Of a stretch of 64,000 nt of DNA, positions 9,633 to 19,569 are shown in pieces. This DNA is from Lepidonotus clava (lineage: Eukaryota > Annelida > Polychaeta > Phyllodocida > Polynoidae), in assembly GCA_936440205.1 (NCBI GenBank), contig OW387133.1:70680374-70744373 (forward strand), written 5' to 3'. How positions within the stretch are numbered: the first letter of the stretch is position 1; the number at the start of each line of letters is the position of its first letter. Below the pieces are notes generated by a model. The model saw only the letters and a program-made list of their open reading frames with translations. It was not told where the DNA came from and made no database searches. The position numbers and the translations under genes are program-made.

Positions 9633-11047
9633 GTTTCTATGGCAACCACAAATGAAAGAGAAGCCAGCATTTATGCTCAATTTTGTGGATGTTTTTGGTA
9701 ACCATGGCAACCAGGTAAACAAATTAGCCAAATTCAATCTCCCATCCCATAAATCTCTAAGAATGCTTCGATTTGAGATGCTAATTGTATTTCTATCTTG
9801 CATATTAAGAGAGATATGACTAAAATAACATGAATTTATAAAAACACAATTTTCAGTTGGTTTCTATGGAAACCTGCTATTTGTTATGTTCCATGGGCTG
9901 GATCATTAAGTATGCCAGCTCATTTCATGAGTCAGAGGTATAACATTCTTGTCAGGTGGATTTGCTTTGTTTAAGTAATATTTTATGGTTGCTATGGTAA
10001 CATAGATATAGAAAACAATTGAGATTAAGGTCAATTTTGAAAAGCACATGTGGTTACCATGGCAACAGGATATCAAAAACAACCAATTTCAATAGACTGT
10101 CCAATAGAACTCTATAAACCCTTCAAATTGAGGTGTCATTTGACTTTCTATCTCGCATAGTGACAGAGATATGCCAGAAATACTGTTGATTTCAAAATGT
10201 CATAATTTTGATTGGTTTCCATGGAAACCAGATTTTTCTTATGTTCTTTGTTCATTCCATTATCAGGCCTCCTCATTTGGATAAGTATAGATGTACTTGC
10301 TTCAGTTAAGATAGGTTGCATTTTGTAACACCTTTAAATATGGTTGCTATGGTAACAAATACAAGAGGAAAACAGTATTCTTGGTCAATTTTTATGATAT
10401 TTTTGGTTACCATGACAACCAGGTAACCAAGGCAACCAATTTCAATATTTTGTACTATAGAACTCTATGAATACCTTGATTTGAGATAAAAATTGTGTCT
10501 CTACCTTGCTTAACAAGGAAAATATGGCCAAAATGATGTTTATCTCAAAAAAGCTGAATTTTCATTCGGTTTCCATGGAAACCAGCTAATCACTATATTC
10601 CAAACAGATATTCTCACATCAATGCCCTGTTTCATAAAGTAGAAATGTATACCCTTCAGGTGAAGCTTGTTGTTCTTTGAAAGACTGATATTTGTGGTTG
10701 CTATGGTAACTGAAAAAGAAGGTAACCTGGAATTATGGTCAATTCAGAGTATATTTTCAGTTACCATGGCAACTAAGTAACCAAGACAACCAATTTCATT
10801 CCATTATCTGATAGAGCTGATAGAATGTGTCAATTTGACACCTCACTTGTGTTTCTACCTTGCATATCAGGAAAGATATGACTTAAAGAAGGTTAATTTC
10901 AGAATAGTCTAATTTTGTTGACGGTTGCCATGGAAACCAACTGTTCCTTCCACATCTGCAGACGAATTTTTGAGAACATTGGCTTTTTTGAAAGAGCAAC
11001 TCCTGTACTACAGGAAATGTATAAAAAAACGTAGTAGGAAAACATGG
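9633..11047. repeat. Right inverted arm of the foldback element (four modules)
   Basis: Four modules in reversed orientation, complementary to the left arm. The end, with CGTAGTAGGAAAACATGG, is the inverse of the left terminus with small differences. Confidence 0.85.
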
Positions 11048-11567
11048 TAACTTCATCGACAGTTTAGCTGCCAGTGTGTTATGGCCTACTAGCCATAGCG
11101 GCCTGATGAGGTATTTACCGAAACCGTGCCCCCTCTGAGTGCTCGATCACATATGACCACTCCGGTTGGACCGCAAAGGACAACCGAGGGAGCACACTCA
11201 TTATGTATAGATACAGGTACATATCAAAAGGCTGTGAAGGTCAACAAATAATACAGGCCGAATAGCAGGCACCCTAGCCTCCACTCCCTGGTTTTCACCG
11301 CCCGAGCAGCGTGGCCCTTGCCACCTCGCGGGCCCTAGGTTACTTGGAGCCTTCGGATCCATTAGCTACTAGGCTCTGTTCATCAAAACAACCAAATCAA
11401 ACTTCGGTTGAAATTGACCAATAAGGAAGCCTGTTACAAACCAGGCCCCAGGACAAGCCAATCAGAGACAGGGGACCGCCAGGTTGGCGAGGCCTATATA
11501 TACAGGGCTACATGTGTCAGTTACACATTCACGGTTGCCGCTTGAGAGAGTACAGACGCGTATCGTT
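11048..11567 (+). other. PLE 3' region, second part (tail)
   Basis: Continues the PLE 3' region after the foldback. It contains a hammerhead-like core (11103-11123), the phrase GTGGCCCTTGCCACC near 11310, a CCAATCAG box near 11458, a TATA-like CTATATATACAGG near 11495 and GGTTGCCGCTTGAGAGAG at 11533-11550. The same order of phrases occurs in the tails at 31053-31418, 45890-46560 and 57363-57732. The CCAAT/TATA pair would suit a promoter within the terminal repeat of a PLE. Confidence 0.6.
11103..11123 (+). ncRNA. Hammerhead-ribozyme-like core in the PLE tail
   Basis: CTGATGA (11103-11109) is followed by a perfect short hairpin GGT-ATTT-ACC (11110-11119) and GAAA (11120-11123). These are the two conserved core strands and stem II of a hammerhead. 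PLEs are known to carry hammerhead motifs. I could not find a convincing stem III plus cleavage site, so self-cleavage is unproven. Confidence 0.45.
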
Positions 11568-11584
11568 CCTCTGTTTCTACTACT
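11568..11584. repeat. 17-bp target-site duplication of the PLE, right copy
   Basis: Identical to 3068-3084. It marks the return to gypsy pol sequence. Confidence 0.9.
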
Positions 11585-12648
11585 GGGCTAGGCTGCTGAT
11601 ATTTCTTAACCTGCGAAGTATTCCTATCATAGCGAACCCCTCCCTCGCTTTCTACAGTAACCTTACTACCTGCTCTCGCGACTACCTGGTAGGACTCTGG
11701 AATAAAGGGCGTTTGTAATTTGTTCTCTACCCTATCTCTTTTCAAAAGAACGCTGTCGCCTGGCTGAATGTCAGAAAAAGTTGCGTCACGTCTCTCGTCA
11801 GCCCTAGCCTTTGACAGACCTTTTTGTTCTGCGTCTCGGTCTCGTGTCTCCCAGTCAGCTATCTCAGGTCTAAGCTCAGGAATCTTAGTCTTGATTTTCC
11901 TGTTAAACAGCAACTCGGCTGGACTTTTCCCAGTTGTGGCATGGGGAATGGCGCGATAAATCGCCATGTATTTCAAAATTTCTTTCTTCCAGTTCTGTCC
12001 CGAGGCGTGAGCAATTCTCATGCGCTTCTCGAGCGACTGATTTTGTCTCTCTACTTCCCCATTTGCCTGAGGCCATCTTGGCGTGACCCTATGGTGTCTA
12101 ATACCATTTTCCTTTAGGTAGTTTGCAAACACGTCAGATACAAATTGTGGCCCGTTATCCGAAGATATGCTTTCGGGCAAACCGTGTCTTGCAAACACCC
12201 TTTCTAGAGCTTCTACAGTCTTTTCAGCTGTGGTCTTTCTCATGATTTCGCACTCATAATAGCGACTGTAGTAGTCAATAATGACTAAGATCGACTCTCC
12301 TGACGGGAGAGGACCTAGAAAATCTATAGCTAGATCTTGCCAGAGACCGGCTGGCATAGTAGTAGTTCTGATCGGTTCTGGTGGATCGGGTCTGCTCGTA
12401 ATTTGGCACCCGTGACATGCTTTTGCATATTTCTCGGCATCTTTCTCCATGCCAGGCCACCAAACTTTGGTTCTGAGATTCTGTTTTGTACCCACGACCC
12501 CTAGATGACCCTCGTGAGCTAGCGCTAATAATCTCGGTCGTAATTTCTTTGGTACGACTATTCTCGTCCCTCTGAGAACTACCTTTCCGATCACGCACAA
12601 TTCCGTGCTAACTGCTGCGTAAAGTTTATTCTCGCAGTCATCCCACAT
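11585..12648 (-). pseudogene. Gypsy integrase
   Basis: Part of the gypsy fossil. The N-terminal zinc-binding region (HEGHLGVVGTKQNLR ... ACHGCQ) is followed by the DDE core (LAIDFLGPLPSGE, SSDNGPQF, WPQANGEVERQNQS) and a C-terminal part with an RxDxVLLKRD-like segment. Integrase inserts the DNA copy into the host chromosome. The PLE lies in its extreme C-terminal coding sequence. Confidence 0.9.
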
Positions 12649-12749
12649 ACATGACTTAATACGCTCTCATATGTCAGTCAGCTCTTCGTCATCCGCAGAG
12701 GCTTCTTCAACCTCGCGTGCAGTCATCGCGCACGGAGTAGCATTAACGG

Positions 12750-13262
12750 CTACAAAACGTACGCCTCGTTCTGTTCTCCCTCACCGTTACCTTTGCTACC
12801 TGTCTTTAAAAGTCTGGATAGAGGGTCGGCAATATTTGTCTTTCCCGGAATATGGATCACTTTAAACTTATAGGGCTGCATACGCAAAACCGATCGCTCT
12901 ATCCTAGCACAAGGTCGTGAGCGCGCTGAGTAAATAACCTCCAGCGGCTTGTGATCTGTCAAAAGATCAAACTCTATCCCGTAAATGTACGGATGAAATT
13001 TCTCGCATGCCCAAACTAAACCTAGCGCTTCCTTCTCAGTCTGAGAATATCTACGTTCTACGTCGCTAAGGCTCCTACTGGCATATGCGATAACTTTGTG
13101 ATCCTGGCCCTGCACCTGAACTAACACGGCTCCAAGACCAACGGGACTCGCGTCCGCGATAACTTTCATCTTAGCCTCTGGGTTGTAATACCCCAACATT
13201 TCTGAACTGGCTAAAAGCTCTTTCAGCTTTTTGAACGATTTCTTTTGCTCCTCGCCGAACAC
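12750..13262 (-). pseudogene. Gypsy RNase H
   Basis: Part of the gypsy fossil. It includes IADASPVGLGAVLVQ, ASRSLSDVERRYSQTEKEAL and LLTDHKPLEVIYS, then the ADPLSRL connection that leads to integrase in Ty3/gypsy. RNase H removes the RNA template during reverse transcription. Confidence 0.9.
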
Positions 13263-13291
13263 AAATGGTTCGTCCTTCTAAGTGAGCCTTC

Positions 13292-13891
13292 TCAGTGGTT
13301 CTGCCACTGCGCTAAGTCTGGGATATATCTACCACAATAGTTCACCAGCCCTAAAAAGCTCCTGACTTCAGTCACCGTCTCCGGTTCCCTACTGTCGACT
13401 ACTGCTTTTACCTTTTCGGCAGTCACATTTATCCCCTTGTCCGTCAGTTTGTGTCCTGCGAACGTCATTTCAGAAACAAAGAACTCTACCTTGTGTGGGT
13501 TAGCAGTCATCCCACTGTCTCTCAGTCGTTGAAATACTTTGGTCAACACCTTGTAATGTGTGGCCACATCGAGCGTGTGCACCACCACATCGTCTGATAA
13601 ATTGACTACCCCTGGGATACCCTGCAACACATTCCTGACTATCTGCTGGTACACCTCACTAGCTGTGCTAATTCCGAAAGGCAGTCTCTTATACCGGTAT
13701 AACCCGGTGTGCGTTATGAACGTCGTCAAATTTCTAGACTCGGGCTCTAGTTCTACCTGGTGATATCCCCACTTCAAATCTATCTTGGAAAATACCCTGC
13801 TCTGGGACATGTCCTGGATTATCTCGTCTATGGTAGGAATGGGCTGTCTTTCCCTAATGATTGCCTCATTAACCCGCCTCAACTGGCTCAA
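13292..13891 (-). pseudogene. Gypsy reverse transcriptase
   Basis: Part of the gypsy fossil. It carries the typical KIDLKWGYHQVELEPES, TFITHTGLYRYKRLPFGIS and AGHKLTDKGI segments, and FLGLVNYCGRYIPDLA at the end. Confidence 0.9.
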
Positions 13892-14490
13892 TAATATCCT
13901 GCTCTATCAGCGAATCTATCTTCTTCTCTAGCGCTTTTCTCAACCCAAAAGGTGTACGTCGAAACGGCTGCGCGACTGGCCTAACGTTAGGGTCGGTCTT
14001 GAATCCTACCTGATTCCCTTTTAACTTACCTAACCCCGTCAGAACATCTTTGTTCTCCTGTCTTACTTTCTGTCTCAGATTCTCCCTATCTGGCTCGCCC
14101 TGAACACTGTTTATGTCTAGTCCTATCTTCAGAACTCCTAGCTTCTCTGAGGTTTTCCTACCTAATAAAGGTTTCCCCTTATCTTCGATCACTACGAAAT
14201 TTGCTGTGGTTGCCCTACCACCCACTACTACCTCGGCTTCGAAGGTACCCGCTACATCTAATGGAACATCAGAAGTATAGGTAAACAGTTTCTTGTCAGA
14301 CAAATTAGATTTACAGACAATTTTCTCAGTCTTACATTTTTCCCACATAGCACGATCAATGATGTTTGTGTCTGAACCAGAATCAATAATGAAATCAATC
14401 TGAACACCACCAACAGTTACAGGCATAGTATCAGTTTTCTCATTTGGACACACAGAATTCACATGAAATGCATAAGATTCGTTGTCGTCT
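13892..14490 (-). pseudogene. Gypsy protease and start of the RT
   Basis: Part of the gypsy fossil. The aspartic-protease signature IDFIIDSGSDTNIID lies near 14370-14410, followed by a beta-rich stretch and the start of the RT (FRRTPFGLRKALEKKID). The protease cuts the Gag-Pol precursor. Confidence 0.85.
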
Positions 14491-15323
14491 TCACGGTCTT
14501 CTTCGGCCATCTGTCGCACCCGTCCGTGAACTCTCGTCACGACGCCCTGATTTAGCTTTACATCTGCTCTCAAAATGACCAACACTTTTACAGAAATTAC
14601 ATTTCTTACCTTTCGCGGGACACCTACTTTCCCCTGCGTAATGACCTGTGTACCCACAGTCCCAACATTTTACGCTACTGCCCTTAACCTTGGGTTTACC
14701 ACCAACCTTCGGCTTTTCGGCTACTTTATTTACAGAGCCAGACTCCTTCGAGGTCATAACCTTGACCTGAGACTCTACAGCTTCAAACATAGCTGCTACT
14801 TTCAAAGCTACCGCTAAGGTCAAATTGTCACCTTTTTCTAACAACTTTCTACGTAAGCGATCATCACGACATTTATCAACAATTTGATCACAAATTTGGT
14901 CATCACAGGATTGTCCGTACCCACAACCAGTTGCAGCTTTCCTTAGCCTGCTTACATACTGCGGGATAGTTTCACCTTCATTTTGAACAGTTTTACGAAA
15001 CAAATGTCTTTCATACTTTTGGTTTACCGGCACAATGAAATAGGTGTTGAGCGCGTCTACAGCGCGTTCCTATTCTTTGGGTCCTCCTTTATTTGGCAGA
15101 GTCTTAAACACCTCACGCACCTCGGCTTCAGCGACGTTCAGCAACAGAGCTCATCTCTGCGCCTTGTTGTCCGCGCGAGCCGGTTCAACGAACAAGCCCT
15201 TGCTGTCCGCGTATGCCTCGAACTCCTCCAGGTATGCCTGCCAGCGTAGAGAAATGGTTGACGCGTCACCTGACACATCAAAGGCCTTCATGCCCCGAAC
15301 GTCCGATAACTCTACCGCCATGT
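14491..15323 (-). pseudogene. Gypsy gag with two zinc knuckles
   Basis: Part of the gypsy fossil. The start is probably the ATG at 15323 (MAVELSDVRGMKAFDVSGD). The middle has the Gag-like FRKTVQNEGETIPQYVSRLR. Two CCHC knuckles follow: CWDCGYTGHYAGESRC and CNFCKSVGHFESRC, near 14580-14660. Gag packages the element RNA. Confidence 0.85.
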
Positions 15324-15872
15324 TGTAAAATCAAGTCATCAGTTATGGCACAAATCACAAGAAATGGCTATGACACAATTATGCACAAAATTGCACGCGT
15401 ATAAAAATCACTGCAAAATTCACAAAACAGTAGTTAACCCAAATGTCATCAGGAAACACTACCCTGCCAACAGTCTATGTTGCAGATTACTATGTAGTTG
15501 CAGAATAAACTTGACTTGGATGATCACAAGCTGGTGTCAGTCCCAACTCCTAGGCATACACTGGCAAAGTTCGTAGATCTTCAAAGTTGACAGCAGGTTA
15601 CAGTTCAAAATCACATGTCATTCACAGTGACAAACACTCACAGCACACAGACAGTCCCTCTCCTGCATGTAAAGTTGACTTGAAACACACCAAAACCAAC
15701 CCCCTGGACTGGGCTGGGCAGTTGACAGTGCTTGGATGGCTAAAGTTGACAGGACCTCATGGCCCCCACACTGTCACAGTCTTGACTCCCCCTTTCAAAC
15801 AGCAAACTCACTCCTAATTTCTTCATTTCAGTCCAAATCTTCACTCCTCCTTATTCTTTAGTCTCCAAAGTT
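15324..15872 (-). other. Leader of the gypsy element
   Basis: Non-coding sequence between the primer-binding site and gag. No other feature recognised. Confidence 0.6.
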
Positions 15873-15886
15873 TCTCCTTGTCGCCA
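15873..15886 (-). other. Primer-binding site of the gypsy element
   Basis: On the element strand, TGGCGACAAGGAG begins just inside the 5' LTR. It resembles the complement of a tRNA 3' end (CGCCA-3'), most like tRNA-Ser; the tRNA identity is inference. Confidence 0.6.
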
Positions 15887-15888
15887 AA

Positions 15889-16057
15889 TGACAGGTTGAT
15901 GTTATCAAAATACCTGAATTATATTGCTAAAAAGATTGGACAAATAAGCATCACGCGTCCGTCACGTTGCGTCATTACCGGGAGTATTTATTACCCATCA
16001 TGCATCAGAACAGATTCCGTTTACGCTGGTCTGCGCTGGTCGCGGCGGGACACGACA
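15889..16057 (-). repeat. LTR (5' LTR of the minus-strand gypsy element)
   Basis: 169 bp, same length as 2606-2774 and differing at three visible positions. It is followed on the element strand by the primer-binding site. Confidence 0.9.
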
Positions 16058-17040
16058 GTTAGAAACCCAACCATCATAAATGTGAATTTAAGATCTTAAC
16101 TTTATTTAAGATTATGATTTTGGCCGTGTGAAAATATGGTTGTAAAGGAACTACATGTTGTAGAATGACGAAATAAAGAGTGGACTAATCCCTAGGACTT
16201 CAGAAACGTTATAATACATAACTTTTGGCTTTGTGTCAAATTATTTACTTGTAATTAGACCACAAGCCCAAAATTGATGGCCATAAGGTGGCACAATACG
16301 CCATGAGTATCCTTTCCCAAATATGCCCCCATTTACGATTATCCTAGTGTGAAACACACCCATATGCTATACCAATGAAATGATACTGCAAATAGATTTC
16401 ATATAACTATCATTCTTCTCTTTAAAATCTTAGGTAAACAGTTTGCTTTGTGGTAAAAGCTGATTTGGACACAAATAATAAAATGACATGTGCAATTTTT
16501 TTTCTCCAAAGAGCTCAGGGCGTGAACTCTATGAACCAGTTAACTACTCTTTTAGACAAAATCGTTGAGCATTTAAAATGGTGAAATCATCTTACGTTGG
16601 ACAACGTACCAACTAACTTCAGACAGGGAGAGGATTCTTCTAGATATGCGGTCTCATATGTAAAAACATCAAGTACCGTTCCTACTGGTGCATTCTCCTC
16701 GACAATAAATGACTGATGATCTCTCAACTTGGCTGTATAAAGCAAAACGTTTGAACATTATTACTTGTATCTGCACTAATTATGGAATGCAGTTTTTAAC
16801 TTAATTTTTGTATTTTAGAGTGTTTCAGTCACATTAAAAACAGGACAATAATAATCATTTTATAACTTTGATGAAGCATCTTGTTTCCGATGCACCAACA
16901 AAGGAACCAATAAAGTGGGTTTAAAATTTACATCACTGAATACAGGTTCCGACAATGTGGTAGTTTTTCTTATATATTCATAAAATGACCCAGGGAATTA
17001 GACTTGTTAATAGATAATCGCAGCATGTGGTTGACTCACA
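16058..17040. other. AT-rich sequence without recognised gene
   Basis: Starts with the possible target copy GTTAG. TTAAGATCTTAAC near 16089 is a small palindrome. No coding exon recognised. Confidence 0.4.
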
Positions 17041-17900
17041 GAGAAAATTTCAGCTTTTGTGGACAATGTCCTCAAACAGTTTGTCAACATGCTCCCCAGC
17101 TATGTAAAAGATACCACTGACTTTCTTAACGAACCACACACTTCTTACACCAACATCCCTCATACTGAAGGCCTCAACGCCTGCAAAGAGAAACTCTTGA
17201 CCCGTACAGTGGAAGAGCCTCCTGTTAAATTAACCATTTACTTCAGCTTCAATGGCAAGATCTACCATCAAATCAGTGGCACGGCTATGGGAACAAAGAT
17301 GACCCCCAACATCTTAATGGGCCACCTGGAAACCATCCTGCTGAACTCCTACCCTGTTAAACCTACACTGTGGCTCAGGTACATTGATGACATCTTTTGC
17401 ATCTTCCCAGGCGACCTAGAAGAGGCACAAAGATATGTCCACCATCTCAACCATATGCGCCAAACCATCAAATTCACAGCTGAGTGCTCCTACCACACCG
17501 TGAACATCTTGGATGTAACGGTGGTGGTCAATGCCAATCGTGGACTTAAGCTTGACACCACCCTCTACAGGAAACCAACAGACACCTTTAGCTACCTGCA
17601 TTACAAGTCCTACCACCCTGTACACCAGAAACGCTCGATCCCCTACAGCCAATTTTTATGAGTCCGAAGAATTTGTTCCTCCAAATCTGACTTTTTCAAA
17701 TTCACCAACGAGATGATCAGCTATCTACTCACCCAGGACTACACAATGAAACTACTACTGGATTCACAGAGTAAGGCAGCCCGCCTTGACAGGTCCAACC
17801 TGTTGCACCCACCTACCACGCCCACCACTGACAGTAATGTCCCACTTATCGTGACCTTCGATCCGTCACACCAACACATCACCGAGGGAATCCCACACTG
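17041..17900 (+). pseudogene. Second PLE, reverse transcriptase fragment
   Basis: The open part (17059-17661) carries VNMLPSYVKDTTDFLN, SGTAMGTKMTPNILMGHLE, LWLRYIDDIFCIF, HTVNILDVTV and LYRKPTDTFSYL. These line up one for one with the RT of the first PLE. It starts abruptly within the RT, so it is 5'-truncated. Between DFLN and SYTNIP about 30 residues found in the first PLE are missing, so it also has an internal deletion that removes the first catalytic Asp. Further RT-end sequence continues to about 17900 in another frame. It is diverged from the first PLE and not functional. Confidence 0.85.
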
Positions 17901-18089
17901 AAAATTTCTACTGGACAACATCAAACCTCTGTTAACTGACAAGAAAAACCTAGTCACCTATCGACGTAACAGGAACTTCTAGTCTAATCAACCCTGAACC
18001 CAGACCGGCCACCATGAAGATACCACCTGTTTGGCAGGCCATGCTGTCAAACCTGTAAACACATCAAGACAGTTGACACTGTCAAATCC

Positions 18090-18386
18090 ACATCGAATGG
18101 AAGATCCTTTCAAGTAACTCTCAACTCCAACTGCACCACCCACAACGTGATATACCTGATCGAGTGCAACAAATGCCACATCCAGTATGTGGGCCAAACA
18201 TCCAACTCCTTAAATGTGAGATTCCTGCAACATCTACAAGACACTACCAACTGTGATGAATTCAAGGGTGTCCCTGTCCATTTCAATGCACCCGACCACT
18301 TGGCCACCCACATGTCACTGACAGCGGTAAACCGCGCGACAGCGTTAAACACTCGACTCCGCTTGGAGGATGCGTGGACCATGTGA
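18090..18386 (+). pseudogene. Second PLE, GIY-YIG nuclease fragment
   Basis: The frame from 18147 reads MIYLIECNKCHIQYVGQT, the GIY-YIG start, followed by NVRFLQHLQD. The Cys-bearing lead (NCTTHNVIYLI) sits just upstream in the same frame. The match to the first PLE fades after about 50 residues, and the end (LNTRLRLEDAWTM) differs from the EFDWIH ending, so the C-terminus is replaced or lost. It follows the RT fragment at the expected distance and orientation. Confidence 0.8.
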
Positions 18387-18429
18387 TTGGGAACAGCGGG
18401 TTTGAACTTACGCTTCTAACTAGGTCAAG

Positions 18430-18684
18430 ATGTCAGACAGCGAAGACGACTCGCAAGTCGTCTGCCCTGAGTGTGACCAAGTTTTTCAAACTTTGAAGGC
18501 GGAAAGGCGCCATTTCACGATGGAACACAACAAAGAACTGCTCATGTATGAATGTGACTGGTGCAAGCGAGTTTACACCTCCACTTCGGTGTTAAAAGAC
18601 AAGCCGACGCCAAACACCCAGACATTGCAATTAAGATCCCGCAGAATGTCAAGCTACCACGGGTGTCTTTTTAACCACTGGTGA
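18430..18684 (+). CDS. Short ORF with C2H2 zinc finger, retroelement-like
   Basis: 84 residues starting MSDSEDDSQVVCPECDQVF. There is one complete C2H2 finger (C-x2-C-x12-H-x4-H) and a second Cys pair (CDWC) without its histidines in this frame. A single N-terminal finger in front of a disordered stretch is seen in some non-LTR retroelement proteins such as the R2-like group. It lies 43 bp after the nuclease fragment of the second PLE, so it may be the first ORF of another element inserted or arranged in tandem. The downstream Pro-rich region (to 19269) is in other frames, which suggests a frameshifted remnant. A host zinc-finger gene is less likely. Confidence 0.45.
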   Translation: MSDSEDDSQVVCPECDQVFQTLKAERRHFTMEHNKELLMYECDWCKRVYTSTSVLKDKPTPNTQTLQLRSRRMSSYHGCLFNHW

Positions 18685-19269
18685 AGAAACCAACTATATG
18701 CAGCCTCTTCAAAGATCCAACCCAGGTTAAGTTCAAGACGGTCAAACATGCAGAACCTTTACCTGGACCTTCCTACGAACAAGGCAGCCCAGTATACAAG
18801 GCCATTACGCCCCCACCACCGGTTGGTAACCAAACCCACGTGGTGGCCCAGTTCTGCAGAGCCACGCCCAGCAACCCAGTTATGGGTTGCGCCCGCCTAC
18901 TCAACGGTGATGGAGAAGGCAGCACCTTCAACCTGTCGCAGTTTCTACATACCCCACAACCACCACCTTTCCTACCCTATGCCAACCCAGACTTCAAGTA
19001 AGCCAGGGCACACTTTCAGGCCGTGGTTTTCCATGCCTTTCGCTGGCACTGACTTGCCACCATTCCAGCCACCCGTCTTAACACCAGCACTTAAGACCAC
19101 ACCCAGTGACCCCATCTCAGCCGCACCCGCTGTCACCACTACGGCCGACGAGGCCCAATCGACAGCGTTGTCACTGGACCGGAACAACCAATTGGTTTTT
19201 CCACAATTTGAGTCTCAAGGGACTCCACTACTTGATGAATTACAACCAAATTTTATCACTTTATACTGA
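18685..19269 (+). pseudogene. Proline/threonine-rich coding remnant
   Basis: Two overlapping frames (18681-19001 and 18748-19269) encode Pro-, Thr- and Ala-rich, low-complexity protein with no recognised domain. Base composition (GC-rich, C-rich) is unlike the flanks. It probably continues the zinc-finger ORF upstream as a disordered region. Confidence 0.4.
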
Positions 19270-19359
19270 GCAAAATGTGGATTTTCAAATTCAACTCTGT
19301 TTATAATTTCCCCAGGTTAAATTGCACCCATTTAATTCACACTGTTGATTATTGATATA

Positions 19360-19375
19360 CCCCCCCCCCCCCCCC
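19360..19375. repeat. Poly(C) run
   Basis: Sixteen consecutive C. The length may be unreliable in the assembly. Confidence 0.9.
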
Positions 19376-19396
19376 AATTTACAGTAAGAATCTATT

Positions 19397-19423
19397 CTGA
19401 TGAAGGATGTAATAATCCGAAAC
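19397..19423 (+). ncRNA. Hammerhead-like core, second site
   Basis: CTGATGA is followed by a short AGGAT...AATCC hairpin and GAAAC. It lies downstream of PLE-like sequence and before AATAAAATTTAA, as in other PLE 3' ends. Stem II is offset by one base from the ideal, and no cleavage site was identified. Confidence 0.35.
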
Positions 19424-19569
19424 ATTTTAATTCGACCACTTTTTAAATGTCTTAATAAAATTTAATATCAAAGTCTACACCAAGCCGTGGTCGAGTTGGA
19501 TGTTCTCTTTGCCATTTTACTATTTATCTAAAAAAAAACTTTCTTGTGTGAAGATCAATAGTGATTTAC

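Larger units (their letters stand above)
7397..11047. mobile_element. Foldback element of ten X-box modules (giant palindrome)
   Basis: This 3651-bp non-coding element sits in the PLE 3' region and is flanked by TA on both sides (7395-7396, 11048-11049). Its outer arms (7397-8811 and 9633-11047) are inverted repeats that pair almost along their whole length around a centre near 9222. It is made of ~357-bp modules. Four are forward (their first motifs near 7506, 7861, 8214 and 8571). Six are reversed (starting near 8913, 9276, 9631, 9986, 10338 and 10697). Every module has three 14-16-bp near-palindromes: GGTTTCCATGGAAACC, then GTTGCCATGGTAACC about 165 bp on, then GTTACCATAGCAACC about 65 bp later. 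These match the RFX X-box. There is no open frame of note and no transposase, so it is non-autonomous. Confidence 0.85.
3085..11567 (+). mobile_element. Penelope-like element with GIY-YIG nuclease, carrying a foldback insertion
   Basis: A retroelement of about 4.8 kb without the insert. It holds an ORF1 (3178-4113), an RT ORF (4407-6614), a GIY-YIG region (to 7094) and a long 3' region split by the 3.65-kb foldback element (7397-11047). PLE identity follows from the RT motifs (PKIHK, PGRPIVS, GTAMGT, YIDD) plus the C-terminal GIY-YIG domain. It is inserted in gypsy pol with a perfect 17-bp duplication. The first reading frame is already open at the left junction, so the 5' end may be slightly truncated. 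Confidence 0.9.
2606..16057 (-). mobile_element. Ty3/gypsy LTR retrotransposon, interrupted by a nested PLE
   Basis: Element fossil on the minus strand. In element order it has: 5' LTR (15889-16057), primer-binding site, leader, gag with zinc knuckles, protease, reverse transcriptase, RNase H, integrase, then the 8.5-kb PLE insertion, the last part of pol (2937-3067), a polypurine tract and the 3' LTR (2606-2774). Protease-RT-RNaseH-integrase order is diagnostic of Ty3/gypsy, and the protein style resembles the Mag-like lineage. The LTRs differ at three of 169 positions, so it is fairly young. The coding region is broken in a handful of places besides the nested insertion, so it is not an active copy. 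Confidence 0.9.

Noticed and set aside
8740-9819. Short frames inside the foldback element
   Set aside because: They change with the repeat modules and are not conserved between modules; non-coding.
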